A stretch of 64,000 bases of DNA, from the NCBI GenBank assembly GCA_903885375.1, contig CAISIK010000207.1, forward strand, positions 62,001 through 126,000, given 5' to 3'. This document shows positions 24,058-31,408 of this stretch, one piece after another (within the stretch, counting starts at the first letter, position 1; every line of letters begins with the position of its first letter). The position numbers were made by a program, and so were the translations under genes. A model generated the notes under the pieces. That model saw nothing but the letters and a program-made list of their open reading frames with translations. It was not told where the DNA came from and did no database searches. The stretch comes from an uncultured Pseudomonadota bacterium. GTDB lineage: Bacteria > Myxococcota_A > UBA796 > SXON01.

Positions 24058-24786
24058 ATGTTCGCCCCCACTCCCGACAAGCTCCGGTACGAAGGCAAGG
24101 CCAAGCAGATCTACGCTACGGACGATCCGGCGTTGATCGTGATGCACTACAAGGATGATGCCACCGCCTTCAACGGCGTGAAGAAGGCGCAGATCGCCGA
24201 CAAGGGCGTGATCAACTGCCGCCTCTCCACGTACTTCATGGAGATGATGGCCAAGGCGGGCATCCCCTCGGCCTTCATCGAGCAGATCGGTCCGCGCGAT
24301 CAGCTCTGCCACGTGGTGGAGATCATCCCGGTGGAGGTGGTGGTTCGCAACGTGGTGGCGGGCTCGCTCGCCAAGCGCCTCGGCGTGCCGGAAGGCGGCC
24401 GGCTGGCGCGCCCGCTGGTCGAGCACTTCTACAAGTCCGATGCGCTCAACGACCCGCAGATCAACGAGGATGGCGCGATCCTCATGGGCTACGCCGCCGG
24501 CTGGGAGCTCGCCGCCATGCGCGAGTACTCGCTGCGCGTGAACGACGCCCTGCGCACCTTCTGGGATGGCCTCGGGGTAGACCTCGTGGACTTCAAGCTG
24601 GAGTTCGGCCGCCAGAACGGCCGCGTGGTGCTGGCCGACGAGATCAGCCCCGATGGCAGCCGCCTCTGGGAGCGCGCCACCGGCCGCAAGCTCGACAAGG
24701 ATGTATTCCGCCGCGATCTTGGCGATCTCAGCGAAACGTATCGTGAGCTGTATCAGCGTGTGTTCGGCGAGTCCCTCGGCGGCTGA
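24058..24786 (+). CDS. purC: Phosphoribosylaminoimidazole-succinocarboxamide synthase (SAICAR synthase)
   Basis: The protein is 242 aa, the usual bacterial PurC length. YEGKAKQIYAT at the N-terminus is the ATP-binding signature, with DDATAFNGVKK, then VVEIIPVEVVVRNVVAGSL and VDFKLEFG, then DEISPDGSRLW, the canonical family block. The enzyme joins CAIR and aspartate using ATP in purine synthesis. The ATG at 24058 is 7 nt after a TGATAGC, with no ribosome-binding site. The last 60 bases (24705-24760) have unusually A/T-rich codons. The purine pathway is not clustered here. Confidence 0.95.
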   Translation: MFAPTPDKLRYEGKAKQIYATDDPALIVMHYKDDATAFNGVKKAQIADKGVINCRLSTYFMEMMAKAGIPSAFIEQIGPRDQLCHVVEIIPVEVVVRNVVAGSLAKRLGVPEGGRLARPLVEHFYKSDALNDPQINEDGAILMGYAAGWELAAMREYSLRVNDALRTFWDGLGVDLVDFKLEFGRQNGRVVLADEISPDGSRLWERATGRKLDKDVFRRDLGDLSETYRELYQRVFGESLGG

Positions 24787-24810
24787 GCCGGCGGTCGGGC
24801 GCACGCCCCC

Positions 24811-25794
24811 TCACACGCTGCACCAGAGCTCCATCGCGAAGGCATCGAGCCCGAGGCGGTCGAGCGCGGCCACGCCCTCGGCGAGGCGAGGGTCGTCGGG
24901 CGCGTAGAGCGCCACCACGCTGCCATCGCCGCCGGCGCCGGAGAATTTGGCCCCGAGCGCGCCCGCCTGCCGGAGCGCGCGGACCGCCTTCACCAGCCCC
25001 GGCGCGCGGAGCTCGGGGAACGCGGGCATGAGCTCCTCCTCGTAGATTTCCTGGCACACGTTCATGGAGGCGCCGAGCGAGGCGAGATCGCCCTCGAGGA
25101 GGGCCACGCGGGCATGTCGCGCCTGCTGGCCGAAGCCATCGAGGGCGCCGCGTACGGCACCCACCCGGCGTACGCCCTCCCAGTCGCGCACGGCCACCTC
25201 GCCGCGATGGTGCCGGCCGAGCGTTTCGAGGATGGCGACGGTGTTGCGCGGCGAGGAGAAGGAGCCCACCGCGAGGCCGAAGTGGGCGGGGAGGGGCTCG
25301 CCATCGGCCTCATCGCCGTTGAATCGTAGGTAGAGGGGGGTGCCCCACGCACAGGCGAGCGGGTCGAGCCGGCCGCAGTTCACGCCGCATTCCACGGCCT
25401 CGGCGCGCCAGGCCAGCTCGGCCACCTCGGTCGGGTGGAGCACCCGGCCCGCCGCCTCCGCGAACGCCCGCACGAGGGCCACGCACACCGCCGCCGACGA
25501 GGAGAAGCCCCGGCCCGCCGGCAGCTCGCCTTCGATGTGCACCGCGCCCCCGCACGGCACGCCCCACGCCGCGGCGCACACCCGCGCCACCGCCGGCACG
25601 AACCGCAAGGCGCCGGGCTCGCCCTCGCCCGACCAGGCCAGCGCCTCGCCCTCCAGCACCGCCGTGGCGGAGAGGCCGGCCGCGGGGCGCAGGCGCACCC
25701 GCACGAAGCGGTCCATCGGCACCACGATGGCGGCGCCGCCCGCCCAGTCGTTGTGCTCCCCCACGAGGCAGATGCGGCCCGGGACCGCGATCAC
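24811..25794 (-). CDS. GHMP-family sugar/mevalonate-type kinase
   Basis: The protein is 327 aa from the GTG at 25794. Motif 1 is ICLVGEHNDWAGG, closest to the galactokinase GEHTDY box. Motif 2 is LPAGRGFSSSAAVCVAL, the ATP-phosphate loop. Motif 3 is KFSGAGGDGSVVAL near the C-terminus. All three GHMP motifs are intact, so it should be an active small-molecule kinase. Galactokinase, mevalonate kinase or a heptose/arabino-kinase are all possible; the Asn-Asp-Trp variation prevents a firm choice. Its start overlaps the upstream ATP-grasp gene by 4 nt, so the two probably act on one pathway. Confidence 0.8.
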   Translation of the reverse strand: MIAVPGRICLVGEHNDWAGGAAIVVPMDRFVRVRLRPAAGLSATAVLEGEALAWSGEGEPGALRFVPAVARVCAAAWGVPCGGAVHIEGELPAGRGFSSSAAVCVALVRAFAEAAGRVLHPTEVAELAWRAEAVECGVNCGRLDPLACAWGTPLYLRFNGDEADGEPLPAHFGLAVGSFSSPRNTVAILETLGRHHRGEVAVRDWEGVRRVGAVRGALDGFGQQARHARVALLEGDLASLGASMNVCQEIYEEELMPAFPELRAPGLVKAVRALRQAGALGAKFSGAGGDGSVVALYAPDDPRLAEGVAALDRLGLDAFAMELWCSV

Positions 25795-26642
25795 GCCGGC
25801 CTCCCAGGCGAGCGCAGCGCCTGGGCCAGTGCTTCGGCGAACCGGGCCGGCGCCTCGGGGTGCATCCGGAGGAACAGCTCCGGTTCGATGAGCTCCACCT
25901 CCACGAGCCGCGGGCCGCGGGCCGTTTCGATCCAGTCCACCCGGGCGTAGGCACAACCGGCCGGACACGCACGCAGAACCGCCTCGCCCTCGACGATGAG
26001 CGCTGCGCCGATCTCCGTGGCCTCCACGCTGCCGCCGTGCTCCTCGTGCACGAGGAACCCGCCGGCCGCCGGGCGCTTGCGGAGCGCGTGGCTGAACTCC
26101 CCGCCGAGGTAGATTGCGGACACCTCGCCGGCCTCCACCACGTCGGCGAGGAAGGGCTGCACGAGGTAGTCGCCGTCGGGCAGGCACCCGAGCCAGGACT
26201 CCTCGTGGAGGGTGTCGGCGTGGAGCTGACGCACGCCTTCGCCCGCGGCCGACACGCACGGTTTTACGATGAGGCGCTCCCAGCCGGTGGACTCCGCCAC
26301 CTCGGCGAGCGCCTCGCGCGGGGCCACCACCGAGGGGATGATGGACGCGCCCGCCTCGGCGAGCTCGAGCAGGTAACGTTTGTCGCTGTTCCACCGCACC
26401 GCCTCGAGCGGGTTCAGGCAGGGGGAGAGCGGGGCGAGCGCGCCGAGGAAGGCACTCCGGGCCCGGTAGTAGTTCCAGGGCGAGCGGATCACCCAGCCGG
26501 CGAGGTCGTAGGCGGGGATGGCGCGCTCCCAGGGCACGAAACGTACGTCGAAGCCCAGGGCGGCGAGGGGGGCCACCGCGAGCCGGTCGTCGGCGGTGCC
26601 GTCGGGGCGGAGGGAGTCGGTGAGGAAGGCGAGGGGTCGCAC
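25791..26642 (-). CDS. ATP-grasp carboxylate-amine ligase-like protein
   Basis: The protein is 283 aa. VIRSPWNYY, NPLEAVRWNSDKRYLLEL, IVKPCVSAAGEGV and LVQPFLADVVEAGEVSAIYLGG match the ATP-grasp fold of the cycloserine DcsG / prokaryotic glutathione-synthetase-like group. VDWIETARGPRLVEVELIEP is the Mg-binding end. It would ligate a carboxylate to an amine or thiol through an acyl phosphate. It starts at a GTG, 7 nt after GGATAGCC, and overlaps the GHMP kinase gene, so the pair looks like a two-gene modification operon. Product unknown. Confidence 0.78.
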   Translation of the reverse strand: MRPLAFLTDSLRPDGTADDRLAVAPLAALGFDVRFVPWERAIPAYDLAGWVIRSPWNYYRARSAFLGALAPLSPCLNPLEAVRWNSDKRYLLELAEAGASIIPSVVAPREALAEVAESTGWERLIVKPCVSAAGEGVRQLHADTLHEESWLGCLPDGDYLVQPFLADVVEAGEVSAIYLGGEFSHALRKRPAAGGFLVHEEHGGSVEATEIGAALIVEGEAVLRACPAGCAYARVDWIETARGPRLVEVELIEPELFLRMHPEAPARFAEALAQALRSPGRPA

Positions 26643-26676
26643 CGGCGCCGGCTATCCCGCCGGGTGAGATTGCCGG

Positions 26677-27498
26677 ATGCGGTTCGGTGGGATTCGGCTC
26701 GGCGTGGTAGGGGTGGGCCTCGGGGCGGCGGCCGCGGCGTGGGCCATCTTCGTGGAGCCATCGCTCCTGTGGCTGCGCGAGGAGTCGGTGGCGGTGGCGG
26801 GCTGGCCCGGCGCGCCGCTGCGGGTGGCGCTCGTGTCCGACCTGCACGCGGGCGCCCCCTTCTCCGACCTCGCGAAGATGCGGCGGGTGGCCGCGCTCGT
26901 GGCCGCCCAGGACCCCGATCTGGTGCTGCTCCTCGGCGACTACGGCATCACGGAGGTTCCCGGGGGCACGCCCATCCCCGTCGCGGAATGGGCGCCTGGG
27001 TTCGGGGCCATCCCCGCGCCGCTGGGCGTCTTCGGGGTGCTCGGCAACCACGACTGGTGGGACGACGCCGCGAGCATTCGGGCGGGCCTCGAAGCCGCCG
27101 GAGTGGGGGTGCTGGAGAACGCGGCCGTCCCCCTTGGGTCGGGGGAGGACACCTTCTGGCTGGTGGGCGTGGGCGATGCCTTCACGGAGCACGACCGCGT
27201 GGCCACCGCGCTCGAAGCGGTGCCGCAAGGGGCGAAGGTGCTGGCGATGTCGCACGGGCCCACGGTCATCGATGAGCTCGGGCGGCGGGCCAGCCTCGTG
27301 GTGGCCGGCCACACCCACGGCGGGCAGGTCTACCTCCCGCTCTTCACCGAGGCGCTCCTCAAGATGCGATGGCGGCGCGGCCTCTACGAGGAGGGGGGCG
27401 TCCCGCTCTACATCACGTCCGGCGTGGGCAGCAGCGTCCTGCCGATCCGCTTCGGGGTGCCTCCCGAGGTGGTGCTCCTCACCGTGCGGCCGGGCTGA
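26677..27498 (+). CDS. Membrane-anchored metallophosphoesterase (YaeI-like)
   Basis: The protein is 273 aa. It has an N-terminal hydrophobic anchor (residues about 5-25), then the calcineurin-type motifs in order: VSDLHAG, LLLGDYG, VLGNHDWW, MSHGP and VVAGHTHGGQ. These bind two metals at the active site. YaeI-like proteins act as phosphodiesterases at the outer face of the membrane, for example on UDP-diacylglucosamine-type lipids in relatives. Divergent from the ATP-grasp gene. Confidence 0.88.
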   Translation: MRFGGIRLGVVGVGLGAAAAAWAIFVEPSLLWLREESVAVAGWPGAPLRVALVSDLHAGAPFSDLAKMRRVAALVAAQDPDLVLLLGDYGITEVPGGTPIPVAEWAPGFGAIPAPLGVFGVLGNHDWWDDAASIRAGLEAAGVGVLENAAVPLGSGEDTFWLVGVGDAFTEHDRVATALEAVPQGAKVLAMSHGPTVIDELGRRASLVVAGHTHGGQVYLPLFTEALLKMRWRRGLYEEGGVPLYITSGVGSSVLPIRFGVPPEVVLLTVRPG

Positions 27499-27510
27499 CC
27501 GCCCGCCGGC

Positions 27511-28572
27511 TCACCCCTTCGACATCCCGATCTGGCGGCCGGAGCGACCCGTGGTTCCGGCCACCGGCTTGTTCATCACCAGCGCTTTTCCCTGGGCAAA
27601 ACCTGCGTTCGAGGCTTCATCGCCCCGGGAGGAGGTGAAGCGGATCGAGCGCAGGCGCCCCCAGCGTTTGCCCACGAAGGCCTTTGCCGCAGGATCGCCC
27701 ACCCACACGAGGCCCGCCTTCGCGCTCTCGGTGGCGCTCTGTTTCAGGCGTTCTTCGAAACCCCGTACGAGGCCCGACAGGTAGCGGGCGTGCTCGGCGG
27801 GCCCGGCGAGACCCTTCGCCTTGCCATCGATCGCCCACAGGCGCTCGGCCTGGGCCACGAGCCATTCGTGCACCCACTCGGCCATCTCCACGTTTCCGGG
27901 GGTGCCGCACACCTCGAGCGTGGTGAGCCAGCGGTCGGTGGCCACGTGGTACACGCGCACCCACAACGTCTCCACGAAGAAGTGGTCGCGCAGGAGGCCG
28001 GAGAGGAGGCGGCGCCAGGCCGGGGTCCGGCCGGAGGGCGTGCCGAGGTGCCGCCAGCTGTAGTTCGAGGGCGGGGCCTGGAGGTTGTGGAGCAGCATCT
28101 GCCGGCGCGCCTCGGCCATCGCGGCTTCCGCTTCGTTCCGGTTGCTGCTGCCGGCGAGGGCGAGGAGCTTCTCCACGCGGCGGTGCACCCGGGCCTCCTC
28201 GGGGTTCGCCGCGGGGAGGCCGGCCGCCTTGGCATCGATGCCGAAGCGTTCGCACACGTCGCGGAACGCCGGCCCGTGGGCCGACTCATCCTTGACACAC
28301 AATACTTCCGACGTGTATTGATGCGCGATCTCGTGGCGAAGAACCTCGGTGACCACGCCCCACGGCTTGCCGTGCACCAGCGCACGGGCCAGCGTGATGG
28401 TGCGGGTGGCGGCCGACCAGCTGCCCAGCTGCTTCTCGGTGTCGGAGAGCTCGAACGCCGGGGGCTTCAGCGAGTCCCGGAGCTGGAAGTGGTTCACCCG
28501 GCGCCACTCCTGGAGCAGCGCGCGCAGGTAGCGCTGCTCGAGGTGCGTGGGGTAGGCGGGTGGCGGCTTCAT
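27511..28572 (-). CDS. SprT-like zinc metalloprotease domain fused to DUF2786
   Basis: The protein is 353 aa. Residues about 1-125 form a SprT-like domain: WSAATRTITLAR, then TEVLRHEIAHQYTSE with the HExxH zinc site at about 81-85, then the third His in SAHGPAFRDVC. Residues about 130-300 begin with VEKLLALAGSSNRNEAEAAM, the DUF2786 signature. The C-terminal 40 residues are basic. SprT-like proteases act on DNA-protein crosslinks in other organisms, but this fusion is uncharacterised. It begins one base after the SerA-like gene stops, so they form an operon. Confidence 0.82.
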   Translation of the reverse strand: MKPPPAYPTHLEQRYLRALLQEWRRVNHFQLRDSLKPPAFELSDTEKQLGSWSAATRTITLARALVHGKPWGVVTEVLRHEIAHQYTSEVLCVKDESAHGPAFRDVCERFGIDAKAAGLPAANPEEARVHRRVEKLLALAGSSNRNEAEAAMAEARRQMLLHNLQAPPSNYSWRHLGTPSGRTPAWRRLLSGLLRDHFFVETLWVRVYHVATDRWLTTLEVCGTPGNVEMAEWVHEWLVAQAERLWAIDGKAKGLAGPAEHARYLSGLVRGFEERLKQSATESAKAGLVWVGDPAAKAFVGKRWGRLRSIRFTSSRGDEASNAGFAQGKALVMNKPVAGTTGRSGRQIGMSKG

Positions 28573-28573
28573 G

Positions 28574-29887
28574 TCAGTCGACGAGGAGCTGACGGAGCGA
28601 GCGGACGGCGTGCTTCTCGCCGGTCACGGCGGCGGCACGCGCGGCGATGCCGGCGAGCTGCTCATCGGTGAGGGGGCGATCGAGGGCGAGCAGATCGTAG
28701 GCCACGCCGTAGTCCTCGAAGTCCTGGTGTACGGTGCTGAGGTTGCTCGCCCCCGACTCGAAGATCGCGTCCTGCACGGCCTTGCGGGAGCCGCGCACGG
28801 TGCTGTGCACCACGGCGAGGAGCGCGCTGCCGGGGGCCAGCTCGGCGAGCTCGAGGTTGAGGCGTGGGCGCAGGGTGCAGTCGCGGAGGGCGCCGCGGGT
28901 GGAGAAGGCCGCCACCGTCTGGGCCACGCGGCGAGCGATGCGGGGTTGGGCATCGACCGTGGCGGCGCCGAGGTGGGGGGTCGTGGCCACCCGGGGCTCC
29001 TGGGCGTAGGGGTTCTCCCAGGGGCCGGCCCCGCGGGGCTCCTCCGGGTACACATCCACGGCGGCGCGGCGCACGGCCTTGCAGGCGATGGCGTGCAGCA
29101 GGTCGGCGGGATCGTAGAGGAAGCCGCGTGCGAGGTTCAGGAAGAGGCGAGGGGAGTTGTCGGGCCGATCGGCGGCGAGCTGCAGGAAGTGTTCGCGCGT
29201 GATGAGGGCGCGGTTGCTGCGGCCGCGGGTGTCCTCCGCGCTCACGTGTACGCTCACCATGTCGCTGCCGCGGAAGAGCGCCTCCATGCTGGGCGCGGCC
29301 TCCCACCCCATCTCCACCCCGACCTCGAGCGCCACGGCCCGCGTGTCGAAGAACAGGATGCGCAGGCCGAGCGCCTCGGCGGCGCGCGCGGTGGCGCGGC
29401 CGATGTTCCCGAGGCCGAGGATGCCGAGGACACGGCCCCGCACCTCGAAACGTTCGTTCTGCGACTTGTCGAAGCCGCCGGCTCGGGTGTGGTCGTAGGT
29501 CTCGTACAGGCGACGGGAGAGCGCGATCAGGTTGCCGATCACCAGCTCCACCACGCTCCGGCCGTTGCTCACCGGGTCGTTGAACACGAGCACGCCGTGG
29601 TCGGCGCAGGCCCGCTTGTCCACGCTGTCATCGCCGATGCAGCACAGCACCACCGCCTGGAGGTCGGGCGCGGCCGCGAGGACCTCGCGGGTAACGGGCA
29701 CCCGGCTCCGCTTGAAGAGCAGATCGTGGCCGCCGGCGGCGAGCCACTCGGCGAGCTGGACTTCATCGGGAACGGTGGCGCGGCGATCGACCTCGATGCC
29801 CTGCGCGTGCAGGAGCTCATCGAGAACGGGGTCGGGGGCTTCGACGACGAGGGCCTTCTTGAAGCGGCCGGGATGGATTCGGGTCAT
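28574..29887 (-). CDS. serA: D-3-phosphoglycerate dehydrogenase-like 2-hydroxyacid dehydrogenase
   Basis: The protein is 437 aa. The Rossmann domain carries GILGLGNIGRATA (NAD site), the catalytic region has LNLARGFLYDPADLL (the Arg) and TTPHLGAAT (the His), and DVYPEEPRG marks the SerA subgroup. The C-terminal region from about residue 330 (LLAVVHSTVRGSRKAVQDAI) resembles an ACT regulatory domain. It would oxidise 3-phosphoglycerate, the first step of serine synthesis; another D-2-hydroxyacid substrate is possible. It lies upstream of the SprT-DUF2786 gene with a 1-nt gap. Confidence 0.85.
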   Translation of the reverse strand: MTRIHPGRFKKALVVEAPDPVLDELLHAQGIEVDRRATVPDEVQLAEWLAAGGHDLLFKRSRVPVTREVLAAAPDLQAVVLCCIGDDSVDKRACADHGVLVFNDPVSNGRSVVELVIGNLIALSRRLYETYDHTRAGGFDKSQNERFEVRGRVLGILGLGNIGRATARAAEALGLRILFFDTRAVALEVGVEMGWEAAPSMEALFRGSDMVSVHVSAEDTRGRSNRALITREHFLQLAADRPDNSPRLFLNLARGFLYDPADLLHAIACKAVRRAAVDVYPEEPRGAGPWENPYAQEPRVATTPHLGAATVDAQPRIARRVAQTVAAFSTRGALRDCTLRPRLNLELAELAPGSALLAVVHSTVRGSRKAVQDAIFESGASNLSTVHQDFEDYGVAYDLLALDRPLTDEQLAGIAARAAAVTGEKHAVRSLRQLLVD

Positions 29888-30032
29888 TGCGCGCGGGCTA
29901 TCATGACGGCCGCCACGGGGATGGCTCGCGTCGGGTTGTAGCGCGGGGCGGCCGTGCGATACGCTGCTTCCATGGCAGTTCTCTCGCGGACGGAGCGGGT
30001 TCGTTGAAGGAGCCCTCGCGAGCGCCGGCCGG

Positions 30033-30057
30033 GGAATTTCGGGGTGCGGGATCGATT
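30033..30057 (+). promoter_or_regulatory. Candidate ECF-type (autoregulated) promoter
   Basis: GGAATTT (30033-30039) resembles the GGAAC/GGAAT -35 of ECF sigma promoters. About 15-16 bp later comes TCGATT (30052-30057). It lies 45 bp before the sigma-factor ATG in an otherwise featureless 214-bp gap. Autoregulation is typical of ECF operons, but the motif is short. Confidence 0.35.
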
Positions 30058-30101
30058 CTTTTGCGGCCCCTAGCGGGTCGCGGGTCGAAGGAGCAGTCCT
30101 G

Positions 30102-30653
30102 ATGTCGATCCCCGACGCCGAACTGAGTGAGCTCTACGTGCGCTACGCTCCTGTCCTCCACGCCCGCGCCCGCAGCATCCTCGGCAACGACGCCGAGGCC
30201 GGCGATGCCGTCCAGGAGACCTTCGTGCGCCTCGTTCGCGGGTACGAGGCCTTCCGGGGTGAGTCCTCGCCGCTCACCTGGCTCTACCAGGTGAACACCA
30301 ACTGGTGTCTCAACCAGCTCCGCAACCGGAAGGGTCACCAGAAGAAACACGAGGACCGCCGCGCCGACGTGCAGCCCCGCGAATCGGTGGAGCCCGAGGT
30401 GGACCGGATCGACGACGCCCGCATCCGCGCGCTCCTCGCGGAAGAGGATGACGAGACGCAGCGGATCGTCGTCCATCTCTTCTTCGACGAGATGACCCGC
30501 GAGGAGACCGCCGTGGCCGTCGGCATCTCCGTGCCCACACTGCGGAAGCGGCTCGATGCGTTCCTGCGTCGCGCCCGCCGCGGGATGGGGCTCGCCGTGG
30601 TCGCGAGCGCGGTGGTGTGGCTCTGCTGGACCGCGTTCGGGGGGGCGCCATGA
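30102..30653 (+). CDS. ECF RNA polymerase sigma factor with C-terminal membrane segment
   Basis: The protein is 183 aa. Region 2 is YVRYAPVLHARARSILGND, then AGDAVQETFVRLVRGYEAFRG, then SPLTWLYQVNTNWCLNQLRNRK. Region 4 is LFFDEMTREETAVAVGISVPTLRKRL. AAGGAG lies 7 nt upstream of the ATG. The last 25 residues (GMGLAVVASAVVWLCWTAFGGAP) form one hydrophobic helix, which is unusual and could tether the sigma factor to the membrane. The ATG of the next gene overlaps its stop by 4 nt. Confidence 0.9.
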   Translation: MSIPDAELSELYVRYAPVLHARARSILGNDAEAGDAVQETFVRLVRGYEAFRGESSPLTWLYQVNTNWCLNQLRNRKGHQKKHEDRRADVQPRESVEPEVDRIDDARIRALLAEEDDETQRIVVHLFFDEMTREETAVAVGISVPTLRKRLDAFLRRARRGMGLAVVASAVVWLCWTAFGGAP

Positions 30654-31408
30654 ACCGGCTGAACGACGGCTCGCGACCCTCCCGCGTGCGCCTCGCGCGG
30701 GTGCTCACCGGCGAGGAACGGCTGAAGCCGGGCGAGTCGGAGGCGGCCCTCGAAGCGTTCGCGGCGGAGGTGGCCGCCGCTCCCCCGCCCGCGTTCGACC
30801 TCGCCGATCTGCGGGTGCGCGCCACGGCGCTGTCGGAGGCGGAGATGCAGGCCGCCCTCGCGCGCCCCACGCCGCGTCCGGAGGGCGTGATCGTCCCCCT
30901 CTTCCGGCGGGTCGCGCCCGGCCTCGTGTCGGCGCTCGCCATCGCGGCGGCGGCGCTCTTCTTCCTGCGCCCACCCGCCTCCGAAGGCGTGCGCATCAAG
31001 GGGGAGGCCCACCTCGGCTTCGATGTGTCGCGCGGCAGCCAGGCCTTTCCCGGCGCCCCCGATACGGTGGTGCAGGCGGGCGATCGCATCCGCTTCCACT
31101 ACGGATCGGGCGGCGCAGAAACGCTGGTGATCGTCGGCGTGGATGCCACGGGCACCGTGCAGACCTACTGGCCCGACGAGGGTGATGCCCCGGTGGGCAT
31201 CGAGCCGGGCGATCACGTGCTCGCGGGCAGCGTGCAGCTCGACGACGCCCCGGGGCCCGAGGTTTTCGTGGCGGTCTTCGATGGCACGCCCGCGGATGTC
31301 GTCGCCGACGTGGTGGCGGCCGCCTGGAGCGAGGGCGGCGTGGAGGCCGTCGTGGAGCTCGACGAGCTGCGCCACGACGTGGCCGTGCTCGTGCTGGAAA
31401 AGCGGTGA
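30650..31408 (+). CDS. Single-pass membrane protein, anti-sigma-like position
   Basis: The protein is 252 aa. About 85 cytoplasmic residues come first (RVRLARVLTGEERLKPGESEAA), then one hydrophobic segment at about 89-107 (VSALAIAAAALFFL), then a roughly 145-residue extracytoplasmic beta-rich domain (RIRFHYGSGGAETLVIVGVDATG). No zinc-finger HxxxCxxC anti-sigma motif is present. Position and topology suggest an anti-sigma or sensory partner for the preceding ECF factor. The extracellular domain resembles the DUF4384-like beta domains often next to caspase-like proteins. It overlaps the caspase gene by 4 nt (GTGA). Confidence 0.7.
   Translation: MNRLNDGSRPSRVRLARVLTGEERLKPGESEAALEAFAAEVAAAPPPAFDLADLRVRATALSEAEMQAALARPTPRPEGVIVPLFRRVAPGLVSALAIAAAALFFLRPPASEGVRIKGEAHLGFDVSRGSQAFPGAPDTVVQAGDRIRFHYGSGGAETLVIVGVDATGTVQTYWPDEGDAPVGIEPGDHVLAGSVQLDDAPGPEVFVAVFDGTPADVVADVVAAAWSEGGVEAVVELDELRHDVAVLVLEKR

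Noticed and set aside
27495-27515. Terminator between the convergent phosphoesterase and SprT genes
   Set aside because: Only 12 bp separate the genes, and the GC-rich complementarity there has no T-run.
29973-30008. 11-codon leader peptide before the sigma factor (ATG at about 29973)
   Set aside because: No ribosome-binding site, no regulatory codons and no attenuator hairpin; probably chance.
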